DNA from: Elusimicrobia bacterium RIFOXYB2_FULL_49_7
GTDB lineage: Bacteria; Fibrobacterota; OXYB2-FULL-49-7
DNA: 12,044 bases
Reading direction: 5' to 3'
Assembly (NCBI GenBank): GCA_001800515.1
Contig: MGVN01000055.1
Location: 8,166 to 20,209, forward strand
In this document: positions 1 to 7,451 of the stretch, in pieces
Layout of the letters: the number at the start of each line of letters is the position of its first letter
How positions within the stretch are numbered: the stretch's first letter is position 1
The notes under the pieces: model-generated
What the model was told of the DNA's origin: nothing
Databases searched by the model: none
What the model saw: the letters and a program-made list of their open reading frames with translations, nothing else
Program-made: the position numbers and the translations under genes

Positions 1-294
1 AGAGCAGAAACCCTTTCTCAAAAGATATCTCAGGCGCAACCCGCTCTTTCTGTGAAGGTTGTTGCTTCTGAAGCGTCTGTGGGCGGCGGCTCTTTACCGG
101 GCCGGACCTTGCCTTCTTTTGCCGTGCTTCTCAGCCATCCTTCTTTGTCCCCTCAGCAGCTTGCAGTGCGTTTCCGCGCCTTTGAAACGCCGATTGTGGG
201 TATGTTTCAGCAGGGCCGTTTCGGCCTGGATGTCCGTGCGCTCTTTCCGCAGGATGAGGCGGAAATTGTCGGGTGTGTTCGATTATTTCAGTAA
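1..294 (+). CDS. selA: L-seryl-tRNA(Sec) selenium transferase, C-terminal end (partial)
   Basis: The window opens inside this gene; 97 codons remain in frame from base 1 to TAA at 292-294. SelA is a PLP enzyme that converts Ser-tRNA(Sec) to Sec-tRNA(Sec) using selenophosphate. The tail shows the family's C-terminal pattern: a VGGGSLPGRTLPS stretch, then a helix rich in L and Q, then TPIVGMF and a GLDVRALFPQDE segment. Most SelA proteins I know carry an arginine in a VIGR-like motif where this one has VGM; whether that matters is unknown. A selB-like start follows 14 bases after the stop, so this was originally a selA-selB operon. The catalytic lysine and N-terminal domain lie outside the window. 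The assignment rests on the tail motifs and the adjacent selB. Confidence 0.87.
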   Translation, partial: RAETLSQKISQAQPALSVKVVASEASVGGGSLPGRTLPSFAVLLSHPSLSPQQLAVRFRAFETPIVGMFQQGRFGLDVRALFPQDEAEIVGCVRLFQ

Positions 295-308
295 AGGAAT
301 CTTGTCGA

Positions 309-449
309 ATGAGCCCCCTCATTCTCGGCACAGCAGGTCTCATTGACCACGGCATGACGACACTGGTCCGAGTGCTGGCCGGTATTGATACAGAGCTGAA
401 AGGGATCACAGACCGGATGCTGACCATGATAAAAGGGCTGTTGAAATGA
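309..449 (+). pseudogene. Decayed copy of the selB 5' end, surviving as a 46-codon ORF
   Basis: The ATG at 309 is followed by a sequence matching the start of the intact selB at 1540. Over the first ~28 codons I count about 12 mismatches in 84 bases. After that there is an in-frame loss of one codon and then of five codons, and similarity fades near base 407. The SelB P-loop GHIDHGKT here reads GLIDHGMT, so the lysine that holds the GTP phosphates is gone, and the five lost codons remove the EEKER part of the switch I region. It cannot be a GTPase. The ORF stays open to TGA at 447-449, overlapping the nuclease ATG at 446 as ATGA. An AAAGGA at 293-298 could serve as its ribosome binding site. 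It may be pure debris, or a leader that couples translation of selA to the nuclease gene. Confidence 0.8.
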
Positions 450-1519
450 ATAAAGAGCTTTCCCTATATCGTGAACTTCTCTCTGACATTAAAATTCGTG
501 TCAGGAAAGCACAGCATAAGGCTGCTGTCTCTGCCAATGCTGAAATGACATTTATGTATTGGGACATAGGCCGCATGATTGCTGCCCGGCAGGAACAGGA
601 TGGCTGGGGGGCAAGTGTTATTCCCCGGCTTGCGGTTGATTTGAAAAATGAGCTTTCCGAAGAAAAGGGTTTTTCTGCCAGGAATATTGGACGGATGATA
701 GCCTTTTTCAGGGCTTATCCAATTTTGCCACAGCCTGTGGCAAAATTACCAGAGAACACTGTTCCCCCCGCGTTCAATCAGTCTATTGCCCAAATACCAT
801 GGGGCCATAATACTGTTCTGATTGAAAAAATCAAAGACCTGCCAACACGCTTCTGGTATGCGCAGCAGATAGTGGAACAGGGCTGGAGCCGTGATACATT
901 GACCGCTCAGATCAAAAATCAGGCCCATGCACGGCAGGGTGCAGCAGTGACCAACTTCACAAGCAGGCTACCGAATGTCCATGCCGCCCTTGCCAACAGT
1001 TTGCTCAAAGACCCTTACCTTTTTGATTTTCTCACGATGCAGGACCATTTTCATGAACGAGAACTGGAAACCGGGCTTCTCAACCATATCCAGAAATTCC
1101 TTCTGGAATTAGGGCGGGGTTTTGCCTTTGTAGGACGCCAATACCGGGTTGAGGTGAGTGATAAGGAGTTTTACATTGACCTGCTCTTTTATCACTTGCG
1201 GCTCCGTTGCTATGTTGTGGTAGAACTGAAAAAAGGTGAATTCAAGCCGGAATACGCCGGAAAAATGAATTTCTATTGCTCCGTGGTGGATGATCAATTA
1301 AGGCACCGGCAGGATGAACCAACCATCGGATTAATCCTCTGTCAGACCAAAGACTGCATTCTGGCTGAATATTCCCTGCGCGACATCAATAAGCCCATAG
1401 GCATTGCAGATTACGAGTTGACCCGTGCTCTTCCGCAGGAGCTTGCTTTAAGCCTGCCAACTATCGAGGCCATTGAAGCGGAACTATCCGGTGATTTGGA
1501 TCAGACGGAAGAATCATGA
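446..1519 (+). CDS. DUF1016/YhcG-family PDDEXK nuclease domain protein
   Basis: This 357-residue protein matches the DUF1016 (YhcG) family throughout. The N-terminal part (about 5-95) is the DUF1016 N domain, with [10 protein letters not shown] near 37-46 and FSARNIGRM near 76-84. The linker leads into [15 protein letters not shown] (117-131) and EQGWSRDTL (144-152). The C-terminal half carries the PDDEXK core: D245 in YIDLLFYH, then E260 and K262 in VVELKKGEF, with [11 protein letters not shown] at 315-325. The active-site residues seem intact, so the enzyme is probably functional. Family members are found in defence and restriction settings and as stand-alone genes; their cellular role is poorly known. 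It sits between selA and selB, which is not a usual sel operon gene, and is flanked by two copies of the selB start, so I read it as an inserted gene. The start is ATG 446, overlapping the preceding ORF; the stop overlaps a possible selB start at 1516. Confidence 0.88.
   Translation: MNKELSLYRELLSDIKIRVRKAQHKAAVSANAEMTFMYWDIGRMIAARQEQDGWGASVIPRLAVDLKNELSEEKGFSARNIGRMIAFFRAYPILPQPVAKLPENTVPPAFNQSIAQIPWGHNTVLIEKIKDLPTRFWYAQQIVEQGWSRDTLTAQIKNQAHARQGAAVTNFTSRLPNVHAALANSLLKDPYLFDFLTMQDHFHERELETGLLNHIQKFLLELGRGFAFVGRQYRVEVSDKEFYIDLLFYHLRLRCYVVVELKKGEFKPEYAGKMNFYCSVVDDQLRHRQDEPTIGLILCQTKDCILAEYSLRDINKPIGIADYELTRALPQELALSLPTIEAIEAELSGDLDQTEES
721..747. repeat. Perfect 12-bp inverted repeat inside the nuclease gene
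   Basis: AATTTTGCCACA (721-732) and TGTGGCAAAATT (736-747) are exact reverse complements separated by the three bases GCC. The repeat encodes about residues 92-101 (ILPQPVAKL), in the linker between the N-terminal domain and the conserved PWGHN segment. No T-run follows on either side, so it is not a standard terminator. It may fold as an RNA hairpin, be a protein-binding site, or be a scar of a small palindromic element. The palindrome itself is certain; the function is not known. Confidence 0.75.
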
Positions 1520-3429
1520 GCTTCCCCCGGTATCCGAATATGACCCCCCTCATTCTCGGCACAGCAGGGCACATTGACCACGGCAAGACCGCACTGGTCC
1601 GGGCGCTCACGGGTATTGATACGGATACCCTGAAAGAGGAAAAAGAGCGCGGGATCTCCATTAATCTCGGCTTTGCCTGGCTCGATTTGCCTAATCTCCC
1701 TCGCCTCGGTGTGGTTGATGTACCGGGCCACCTCCGGTTTATCCGCACCATGCTGGCCGGTGCAGCAGGCGTTGACATGGCGCTGCTGGTTGTGGCAGCC
1801 GATGATTCGGTCATGCCCCAAACCCGTGAACATGTGGATATCCTGAAACTCCTCCATGTCAAACAAGGGGTGGTGGCGCTTAATAAAATTGATCTGGTTT
1901 CTCCGGAGCAAAAAACGAAGGCAGAACAGGATATCCGGAATTTACTCCAAGGAAGCTTTCTGGAGAATGCGCCGATAGTGCCGGTATCTGCCCTGACCGG
2001 GCAAGGACTTCCAGAGCTTAAGGCGGCATTAAGTGAAGCGGTATCAAAACTTCCGGTGCGAAATGACGGCGGTCTCTTCCGGTTACCGGTTGATCGTTCC
2101 TTTAGCGTGGCCGGCTTTGGAACAGTGGTGACCGGCACCCTCTTTTCCGGCCGCCTCCGCGTGGGCGATGAAGTGACCATTCTACCAAGCGGCAGAAAGA
2201 GTTCTGTTCGAGGGCTTCAGATTCACCATCAGAAGAGCGAAGAAGCAGTCAAGGGGCAGCGAGTGGCAGTGAATCTTTCCAATATCAGCAAAGAAGAGGT
2301 TCAACGGGGCAATTCACTTTGCGCACCCGGCTATTTTTCACCTACCTCCATGCTCGATGTGCAGCTGGTCTGGCTTGATTCACTCTCTTTGCCCGAGGCT
2401 GGAACCGGGGTTCAGTTTTATTTGGGTACCACGGAGGCGGCAGGCCGTCTCTATCCGCTGGATGAAAAAGAATTGGTTCAAATCCGTCTGGCCGAACCGG
2501 TGGCGGCAGCTCGTGGGGATCGTTTCATTGTGCGCGACCTGGGCAAGACGCGGACGCTGGGTGGCGGCGAGATCTTTGATGTGCACCCGCAGAAACATCG
2601 GCGCAAAAAGAATGTGGATGTAACGGAGCTTCACCGATTGGCGTCCCATGCAGGCACGTTGGCTGAACGGCTTTTAATGGAAGTGGAAAAGAAAAAAGGA
2701 TTTACCCGATTATCCGAATTATGCAGCCGTCTGACGCTTCAGCCTGACCTATTGCTCAAAGAGAGTCTGAGCCTGGCAAAGGAAAAGAGGATACTCTTTT
2801 TTAAAGCAGGGCAGGAGGATTTCTTTCTCTCTCGTCGAGATTTTCAGGCCGTTGTTTCTGATATTTGCAGCATCATTGAACGCTATCATCATGATCATCC
2901 TTTATTGCCAACAGGGATGTCAAAAGGGGAGATTAGCCAGCGGGTTCGTTCCCTTTTGGGAAACATGGCAGATAATCTGTTTCACCGCTTTTGGGAGCAA
3001 CTGCTTGAAGCGCCGTTATTCAAAGAGGTCAACGGCACGCTCACTTTATCTACTTGGAAAGTCGCTTTATCTGATGAGCAATCCAAACTGCGTGCCGCCC
3101 TTTTAACGCGCTTTGAAGAGGCCCGTTTTTCACCTCCGGATGCAGCCCAGGTTATCAAGGATTCCCGCCATAAGAGCGCGGCCATGGCCATTGATGCATT
3201 GAAGAAAGAAGGAGCGCTTCAGTCCATTGAAGGAATGCTCTTTTCCGCCACGGTACTTGAAGAAGGCAAGGGGTTATTGGCTGAAAGATTGGCTAATAGT
3301 ACAGGTGCAACGGTATCGGAACTTAAGACGCTTTTTGCCGTTTCCCGAAAATTTGCCATTCCATTGTTAAATTATTATGAATCCAAAGGCGTATTGCTTC
3401 GCAGGGGGGATTTAAGAATTCTTGCTTAA
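1516..3429 (+). CDS. selB: Selenocysteine-specific translation elongation factor SelB
   Basis: SelB delivers Sec-tRNA(Sec) to UGA codons that are followed by a SECIS hairpin. It binds GTP and the tRNA with an EF-Tu-like part and the mRNA with C-terminal winged helices. Numbered from 1516, the 637-residue protein shows G1 [11 protein letters not shown] (15-25), G3 DVPGH (68-72), G4 NKID (123-126) and G5 SAL (158-160). Domain II follows, with [18 protein letters not shown] (191-208), then domain III containing [10 protein letters not shown], and a long winged-helix region from about residue 380 to the end. Length is normal. Two starts compete: ATG 1516 overlaps the nuclease stop as ATGA and has GGAAG at 1507-1511, while ATG 1540 fits the usual SelB N-terminus and the selB remnant but has no clear ribosome site. 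I give 1516 because of the ribosome site; the eight extra residues would be new. No selC tRNA is visible nearby. Confidence 0.95.
   Translation: MSFPRYPNMTPLILGTAGHIDHGKTALVRALTGIDTDTLKEEKERGISINLGFAWLDLPNLPRLGVVDVPGHLRFIRTMLAGAAGVDMALLVVAADDSVMPQTREHVDILKLLHVKQGVVALNKIDLVSPEQKTKAEQDIRNLLQGSFLENAPIVPVSALTGQGLPELKAALSEAVSKLPVRNDGGLFRLPVDRSFSVAGFGTVVTGTLFSGRLRVGDEVTILPSGRKSSVRGLQIHHQKSEEAVKGQRVAVNLSNISKEEVQRGNSLCAPGYFSPTSMLDVQLVWLDSLSLPEAGTGVQFYLGTTEAAGRLYPLDEKELVQIRLAEPVAAARGDRFIVRDLGKTRTLGGGEIFDVHPQKHRRKKNVDVTELHRLASHAGTLAERLLMEVEKKKGFTRLSELCSRLTLQPDLLLKESLSLAKEKRILFFKAGQEDFFLSRRDFQAVVSDICSIIERYHHDHPLLPTGMSKGEISQRVRSLLGNMADNLFHRFWEQLLEAPLFKEVNGTLTLSTWKVALSDEQSKLRAALLTRFEEARFSPPDAAQVIKDSRHKSAAMAIDALKKEGALQSIEGMLFSATVLEEGKGLLAERLANSTGATVSELKTLFAVSRKFAIPLLNYYESKGVLLRRGDLRILA
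1540..1656 (+). repeat. Second (intact) copy of the duplicated selB 5' segment
   Basis: These bases are the working counterpart of the remnant at 309-407. The alignment runs from ATG through the P-loop and GIDT segment to GGGATC, with two in-frame gaps (3 and 15 bases) in the remnant. The two copies are direct repeats that bracket the DUF1016 nuclease gene. Similarity upstream of the ATG is only a few bases (CGAAT and the like), so the repeat essentially starts at the start codon. Confidence 0.8.
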
Positions 3430-3528
3430 AAGGAAGTGGGCCGTCCCGGAAAACCTTAATCGCTGATGTTGAACAAGGGCATGACATTGCTTCCCCGCTA
3501 TCTCTTGAAATAATTATCTTTTTGCAAC
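3430..3528. other. Noncoding gap between selB and the glycosyltransferase gene
   Basis: These 99 bases carry no convincing gene on either strand. I looked for a selC tRNA and found no T-loop GTTCGA signature or acceptor pairing. A weak promoter-like arrangement (TTGCTT at 3489-3494 with an AT-rich TAATTA at 3511-3516) could serve the glycosyltransferase, but the match is poor. No strong hairpin followed by a T-run is visible, so the end of the selB transcript is unmarked. Confidence 0.4.
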
Positions 3529-4698
3529 ATGATTTTCCCTGCATGCCCGCTGAACGAGGTTGTACTGAAGTCCGTTTTTCTCCTGCTCGCCGGTCTTTTA
3601 TTTTACACCTGGGTCGCTTATCCCATTCTCCTCTATGTTTGGGCTTTTTTCTTTCGGCGGAAACGGAAAATGGACGAATCCGCCCGTCCTTCGGTCACCC
3701 TCATTATTCCGGCTCATAATGAGGAGGCATGTATTGAAAAGAAGATCCGAAACGCCCTTGAACTGGATTATCCCACGGACAAACTTGAAATCATAGTGGC
3801 TTCGGATCATTCTTCAGATCAAACTGCGGCCAGGGCGTCGGTTTTCGGCAATCGCGGTGTGCGGGTGCTGGATTATCGGGAGCGGGCCGGTAAAATGGGC
3901 ACCTTGAACAAAGCGGTCAAGGAGGCCAAGGGTGAAATACTGGTTCTGACCGATGCCAATGCCTTGTTCCCAAGCTATACCATCAAAGAGTTGGTGAAGC
4001 ACTTTGCGGATGAACGGGTCGGACTGGTCAGCGGCGCTAAGATTATCCGTAATCTGGAAAGTGATTCCAGCACTGGATTGGGTGAGAGCGGATACTGGAA
4101 GTATGAATCTTTTATCAAACAAGGGGAATCCTTAAGCGGCTCGTGTTCCGGGGCGGACGGGTCGGTGTATGCGGTCCGAAAGGCGCTGTATCCCTTTCCA
4201 CCGGACAAACGGATCATCATGGATGATTTTGCGGTCTCCCTGATGGTGGTCAAAGCGGGCTATGAATGTATTTATGAACCCCAGGCCCGCGCTTTTGAGG
4301 AAAGCAGCAGCGGCATGTGCCGGGAATTCCGGCGTAAGGGACGGATTTTTGCGGGTGCGCTTTCCTTTTTATTCCTACAGCCCGCGGCCTTGTTCTCCAA
4401 TTTATTCGTCAAACTGATTTCCCACAAAATTCTGCGTTGGCTGACCTTTCTTTTTCAGATACTTCTTTTTGGGGTCTCTTTTCTGCTTTCTTCCCACTCG
4501 ATGATTCGCCCGATCTTTGGGTTTCAAGCGGTTTTCTATGCTTCTGCCTTGGCCGGAGCGCTCTTGAATCATTTCTCCATCCGTTTACTGCCCTTCCATA
4601 TTCCCTATTATTTCAATATGACCACGTTTGCACAGGGATATGGTTTTTGGTATTATTTCAAAAACGGCCGGCGACCGCAGTGGGAAAAGCTGCGTTGA
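3529..4698 (+). CDS. Membrane-bound family 2 glycosyltransferase (cellulose synthase-like)
   Basis: This 389-residue protein is a processive-type GT2 enzyme that would move a sugar from a nucleotide donor onto a glycan at the cytoplasmic membrane; the sugar cannot be told from sequence. An N-terminal membrane segment (about 14-42) precedes the GT-A domain. Key motifs are PAHNEE (61-66), ASDHSSD (91-97), the metal-binding region TDAN (141-144), GADG (208-211) and MDDF (231-234). In place of QxxRW there is EFRRKGRI (266-273), the form I expect for the CESA-like subgroup with short C-termini. Two or three membrane helices follow (about 301-345). The ATG at 3529 has no good ribosome site, so the true start could differ slightly. 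It stands alone on the + strand and faces the cysteine synthase gene. Confidence 0.87.
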   Translation: MIFPACPLNEVVLKSVFLLLAGLLFYTWVAYPILLYVWAFFFRRKRKMDESARPSVTLIIPAHNEEACIEKKIRNALELDYPTDKLEIIVASDHSSDQTAARASVFGNRGVRVLDYRERAGKMGTLNKAVKEAKGEILVLTDANALFPSYTIKELVKHFADERVGLVSGAKIIRNLESDSSTGLGESGYWKYESFIKQGESLSGSCSGADGSVYAVRKALYPFPPDKRIIMDDFAVSLMVVKAGYECIYEPQARAFEESSSGMCREFRRKGRIFAGALSFLFLQPAALFSNLFVKLISHKILRWLTFLFQILLFGVSFLLSSHSMIRPIFGFQAVFYASALAGALLNHFSIRLLPFHIPYYFNMTTFAQGYGFWYYFKNGRRPQWEKLR

Positions 4699-4719
4699 TC
4701 CGGGCTATGCCGGATCAAC
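4694..4719. terminator. Shared bidirectional hairpin between convergent genes
   Basis: GTTGATCCGG (4694-4703) and CCGGATCAAC (4710-4719) form a perfect 10-bp stem with a six-base loop. The stop of the glycosyltransferase (TGA, 4696-4698) lies in one arm and the stop of the cysteine synthase (4717-4715 on the - strand) in the other. On the - strand the hairpin is followed by GCAGCTTTTCCC, a weak T-run; on the + strand there is none. It probably ends or protects both transcripts, though it is not a textbook intrinsic terminator on the + strand. Confidence 0.6.
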
Positions 4720-5608
4720 TATCCAATAAGCCGGTGCTGAAATAGCGCTCCGCCCGATCCGGGAGAACCGTTGCCACGAGCAGACCGGGATGACGTTTGG
4801 CCAGTATCCGCGCGGCCCAGATATTGGCGCCCGAAGAAGTGCCGACCAGAAGGGATTGAGTCCGTGCAAGCTGTCGGGTGACGGCAATGGCATCCGCATC
4901 GCTGACCTCGATAATTTCATCTATCATACCGACATCCAGAACATCCGGTACGAAACCGTCGCCAATGCCTTGAATCTGATGCAGTCCGGGTTCATGTCCG
5001 AGGAGCGCACTGACGCCCTGCGGTTCCACGGCTGCCAGCAGAAGTTGCGGGTTGTGTTCCTTCAGAAAGCGGCCCACACCTTGGAGCGTGCCGCCGCTGC
5101 CCACACCGGCAACAAAAGCGCCGATCTGGCCGGCGCTTTGCCGCCAGAGTTCCGGGCCTGTGAATTCGTAGTGTGCTTTGGGATTGTCCGGGTTTTTGAA
5201 CTGCTGAGGCATAAAGGCCCCGTGTTCCTCCACAAAAGCTTCGGCGCGGGCGATTGCACCGGCCACGCCTTCCGAATCCGGGGTTTCAATGAGATGGCCT
5301 CCCAATGCCCGAATGATGTCTTTGCGTTCCCGGCTCATGCCTTGGGGCATGATCACATGGACCTCATATCCCTTGGCCATGCCCACCAAGGTGACACCGA
5401 TGCCGGTGTTACCCGAAGAGGGTTCAACAATCTTCATGCCCGGCTTGAGTTTTCCGGAACGTTCCGCACCTTCCAGCATGGAAAGCGCCACGCGATCCTT
5501 GATGCTGCCGCCCGGATTGAGAAATTCGGCTTTGGCCACAATGGGTTCGTTTTTCAGGGCAATGAGCGGCGTGTTGCCGATGAGGTCTAAAACGGAGGTT
5601 GTTTTCAT
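4715..5608 (-). CDS. cysK: Cysteine synthase (O-acetylserine sulfhydrylase)
   Basis: This PLP enzyme makes cysteine from O-acetylserine and sulfide in the cytoplasm. The 297-residue protein shows IGNTPL (10-15), the PLP lysine K37 in NPGGSIKDR, the substrate loop PSSGNTG (63-69), the phosphate-binding GVGSGGTLQG (168-177), the GTSSGA motif (256-261) and a C-terminal PDRAERYFSTG. It is slightly short for CysK. CysM or a cystathionine-type relative cannot be excluded on motifs alone, so the symbol is tentative. An AAGGAA stands just upstream of ATG 5608. It is the last gene of the - strand run, 48 bases after oppC, with no hairpin between them, so it may be read with the peptide importer genes. 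Confidence 0.9.
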   Translation of the reverse strand: MKTTSVLDLIGNTPLIALKNEPIVAKAEFLNPGGSIKDRVALSMLEGAERSGKLKPGMKIVEPSSGNTGIGVTLVGMAKGYEVHVIMPQGMSRERKDIIRALGGHLIETPDSEGVAGAIARAEAFVEEHGAFMPQQFKNPDNPKAHYEFTGPELWRQSAGQIGAFVAGVGSGGTLQGVGRFLKEHNPQLLLAAVEPQGVSALLGHEPGLHQIQGIGDGFVPDVLDVGMIDEIIEVSDADAIAVTRQLARTQSLLVGTSSGANIWAARILAKRHPGLLVATVLPDRAERYFSTGLLDS

Positions 5609-5656
5609 GTCATTCCTTGGTTCAGCAAAAACGAAAAGGTTTTAGGGTAGAGGGAT

Positions 5657-6544
5657 TTATCCTTTATCTCGCGGATCAAAGGCATCCCGCAATCCGTCAC
5701 CCAGGAAATTGAGGGTCAGCAACGTCAGCGTCAGAAACATCCCGGGAAAGACAATCAGCCACCACGATATCCGGACCGGATTGATGGCATCAATACCTTC
5801 ATTGATGAGCATGCCCCAGGAATGTTCCTGTCCCGGTACGGTGAGACCGAGAAAGGCGAGAAAGGCCTCCTGGAGAATGATAACAGGTACCGTGAGCGTG
5901 GCGTACACCACAATGATGCCGAGCAGGTTGGGTAGCAGGTGGCGAAAGAGAATGCGGGATGTGTTGCCGCCCAAGGCGCGGACAGCACTGATATAATCCC
6001 GTTCCTTCAGCGACAGGACCTGTCCCCGCACCACCCGCGCCATGGTGAGCCACTGTACCGCACCCAAAGCGATAAAGAGCAGCAGAAAAGAACGTTCGAA
6101 GAGTGACAACAGGAGAATCACCAGGAAAATAAACGGGAGGGTGTACAGGATATCAACGATGCGCATCATCAGATTATCCAATGCGCCTCCCTGATAGCCT
6201 GAAACCAAGCCATAGGTAACGCCGATGAAGATGGTCACCAGAGTGGCCAGCAAACCGATGAAAAGGGAGATGCGGGCTCCGAACAAAATGCGCGCAAAAA
6301 GGTCTCGGCCCAGCGCATCCGTACCGAAAAGGTGAGCGCTGCAAGGGGCGCTCAGTTTAAGCGGCAAATTCTGTTCATCCGGATTGGCTACGCCATGTCC
6401 CTGAAGCAACGGGGCAAGCAGAGCTGCGGCCATCAGAAGCAGCAGAAAGAAAAGGGAACCCAAAGCGGCCCGGTTCTTTTTCAGTCTGCGCCAGGCGTCG
6501 AACCAGGGAGAACGAAGCAGGGAAGTCTTATCCGGCGCGGTCAT
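5657..6544 (-). CDS. oppC: Peptide ABC transporter permease, OppC type
   Basis: This is one of two inner-membrane permease subunits of an oligopeptide/dipeptide importer. The 295 residues begin with a short cytoplasmic OppC-type N-terminus and a membrane helix (about 29-48). Next comes the family hallmark HLFGTDALGRDLFARILFG (71-89). Further helices follow, with the EAA loop that contacts the ATPase at about 183-206 (DYISAVRALGG then ILFRHLLPN). The end reads DPRDKG. AAGGAT precedes the ATG at 6544. The gene overlaps the end of oppB by 17 bases, which argues for translational coupling. Confidence 0.93.
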   Translation of the reverse strand: MTAPDKTSLLRSPWFDAWRRLKKNRAALGSLFFLLLLMAAALLAPLLQGHGVANPDEQNLPLKLSAPCSAHLFGTDALGRDLFARILFGARISLFIGLLATLVTIFIGVTYGLVSGYQGGALDNLMMRIVDILYTLPFIFLVILLLSLFERSFLLLFIALGAVQWLTMARVVRGQVLSLKERDYISAVRALGGNTSRILFRHLLPNLLGIIVVYATLTVPVIILQEAFLAFLGLTVPGQEHSWGMLINEGIDAINPVRISWWLIVFPGMFLTLTLLTLNFLGDGLRDAFDPRDKG

Positions 6545-7451
6545 GGGCTATCCTTGGGTCCGCTGCAGCAGCCAACAGGTCTGCCAGCAGATTGAATGAA
6601 ATCAGTAAAGCACCGTAAACCAGTGCACAGCCGATGGCCAGGAAATAATCACGATGCAACGCACTGTGGATGAAATTGATGCCCAGTCCCGGAACAGCGA
6701 AAATCTTTTCCACTACGATGCTGCCGGTCAAAATACCGGCGGACGCGGGTCCCAGGAAAGAGATGACCGGCAAAATCCCGTTTTTCAGGGCATGCCGGAA
6801 GAGAAGACGTGCGGTTGAAACCCCTTTGGCGCGTGCGGTGGTAATGTATTCCTGGCTGAGCACCTCCAGCAGGCTGGCACGGGTAAGACGTGCGAGATAG
6901 GCGATGTAGGGGGCGGATAGGGTCAGTGCCGGAAGAATGACATACCGAGGACCCGCATAACCCACGGCCGGAAGCCAACCGAGGTAAAAACTGAAAAACA
7001 GGATGAGCAGGGAAGCCAGCACAAAGCCGGGCAAAGAAATGCCTATCATGGAAACCGCCATGGAAGCATGGTCCAGCCAACTGTTTTTTCGATAAGCCGA
7101 GAGAATGCCGATGGGAATGCCGATGAGCAAGGCGACCATCAGAGCGAAAAGGCCCAGCTTAGCGGATACCGGCAGAGCGGTGGCAATGATTTCATTGACG
7201 GTCTGATCCTTATAATAGACCGAACGGCCTAAATAGCCTTTGGACAGGTTGCGCAGATACAGTGCCAATTGCATGGGAAGAGAGCGATCGAGGCCGTACT
7301 CTTTTTTCAGGGCAATCAAGGTTTCGTCAGAGATGTTTTTCTCGGAAGTAAAGGGGCTGCCCGGCGCATAATGGACCAGGAGAAAGGAAAAGACCGCGAC
7401 ACAGAGAAGGACCGGCAAAGAGATAAGGAGTCGGCGAACAAGGTAAGCCAT
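6528..7451 (-). CDS. oppB: Peptide ABC transporter permease, OppB type
   Basis: This is the partner permease to OppC in the importer channel. I place the start at the ATG 7451, which shares a base with the oppA stop (TGATG); a TTG three bases upstream is possible but less likely. The 307 residues open with MAYLVRRLLISLPVLL, the typical OppB first helix. LALYLRNLSKGYLGRS (62-77) is the expected periplasmic stretch. The EAA loop lies at 201-224 (EYITTARAKGV, then LLFRHALKN), followed by VEKIFAVPGLG (247-257) and DPRI near the end. The ribosome site is weak, as is usual for a gene translated by coupling from oppA. Confidence 0.92.
   Translation of the reverse strand: MAYLVRRLLISLPVLLCVAVFSFLLVHYAPGSPFTSEKNISDETLIALKKEYGLDRSLPMQLALYLRNLSKGYLGRSVYYKDQTVNEIIATALPVSAKLGLFALMVALLIGIPIGILSAYRKNSWLDHASMAVSMIGISLPGFVLASLLILFFSFYLGWLPAVGYAGPRYVILPALTLSAPYIAYLARLTRASLLEVLSQEYITTARAKGVSTARLLFRHALKNGILPVISFLGPASAGILTGSIVVEKIFAVPGLGINFIHSALHRDYFLAIGCALVYGALLISFNLLADLLAAAADPRIAHDRAG

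Noticed and set aside
309..449. The selB-like 46-codon ORF as a functional small GTPase
   Set aside because: The P-loop lysine is methionine, switch I is deleted and all later G motifs are absent.
3430..3528. Possible selC (tRNA-Sec) between selB and the glycosyltransferase
   Set aside because: selC often lies near selAB, but I find no GTTCGA T-loop, long acceptor stem or TCA anticodon loop here.
4326..4350. Broken active site in the glycosyltransferase because QxxRW is missing
   Set aside because: EFRRKGRI is the form expected for this CESA-like subgroup, and the other motifs are intact.
4790..5590. Long open frame of 266 codons on the + strand opposite the cysteine synthase
   Set aside because: It is antisense to a complete, motif-bearing cysK and shows no motif of its own.
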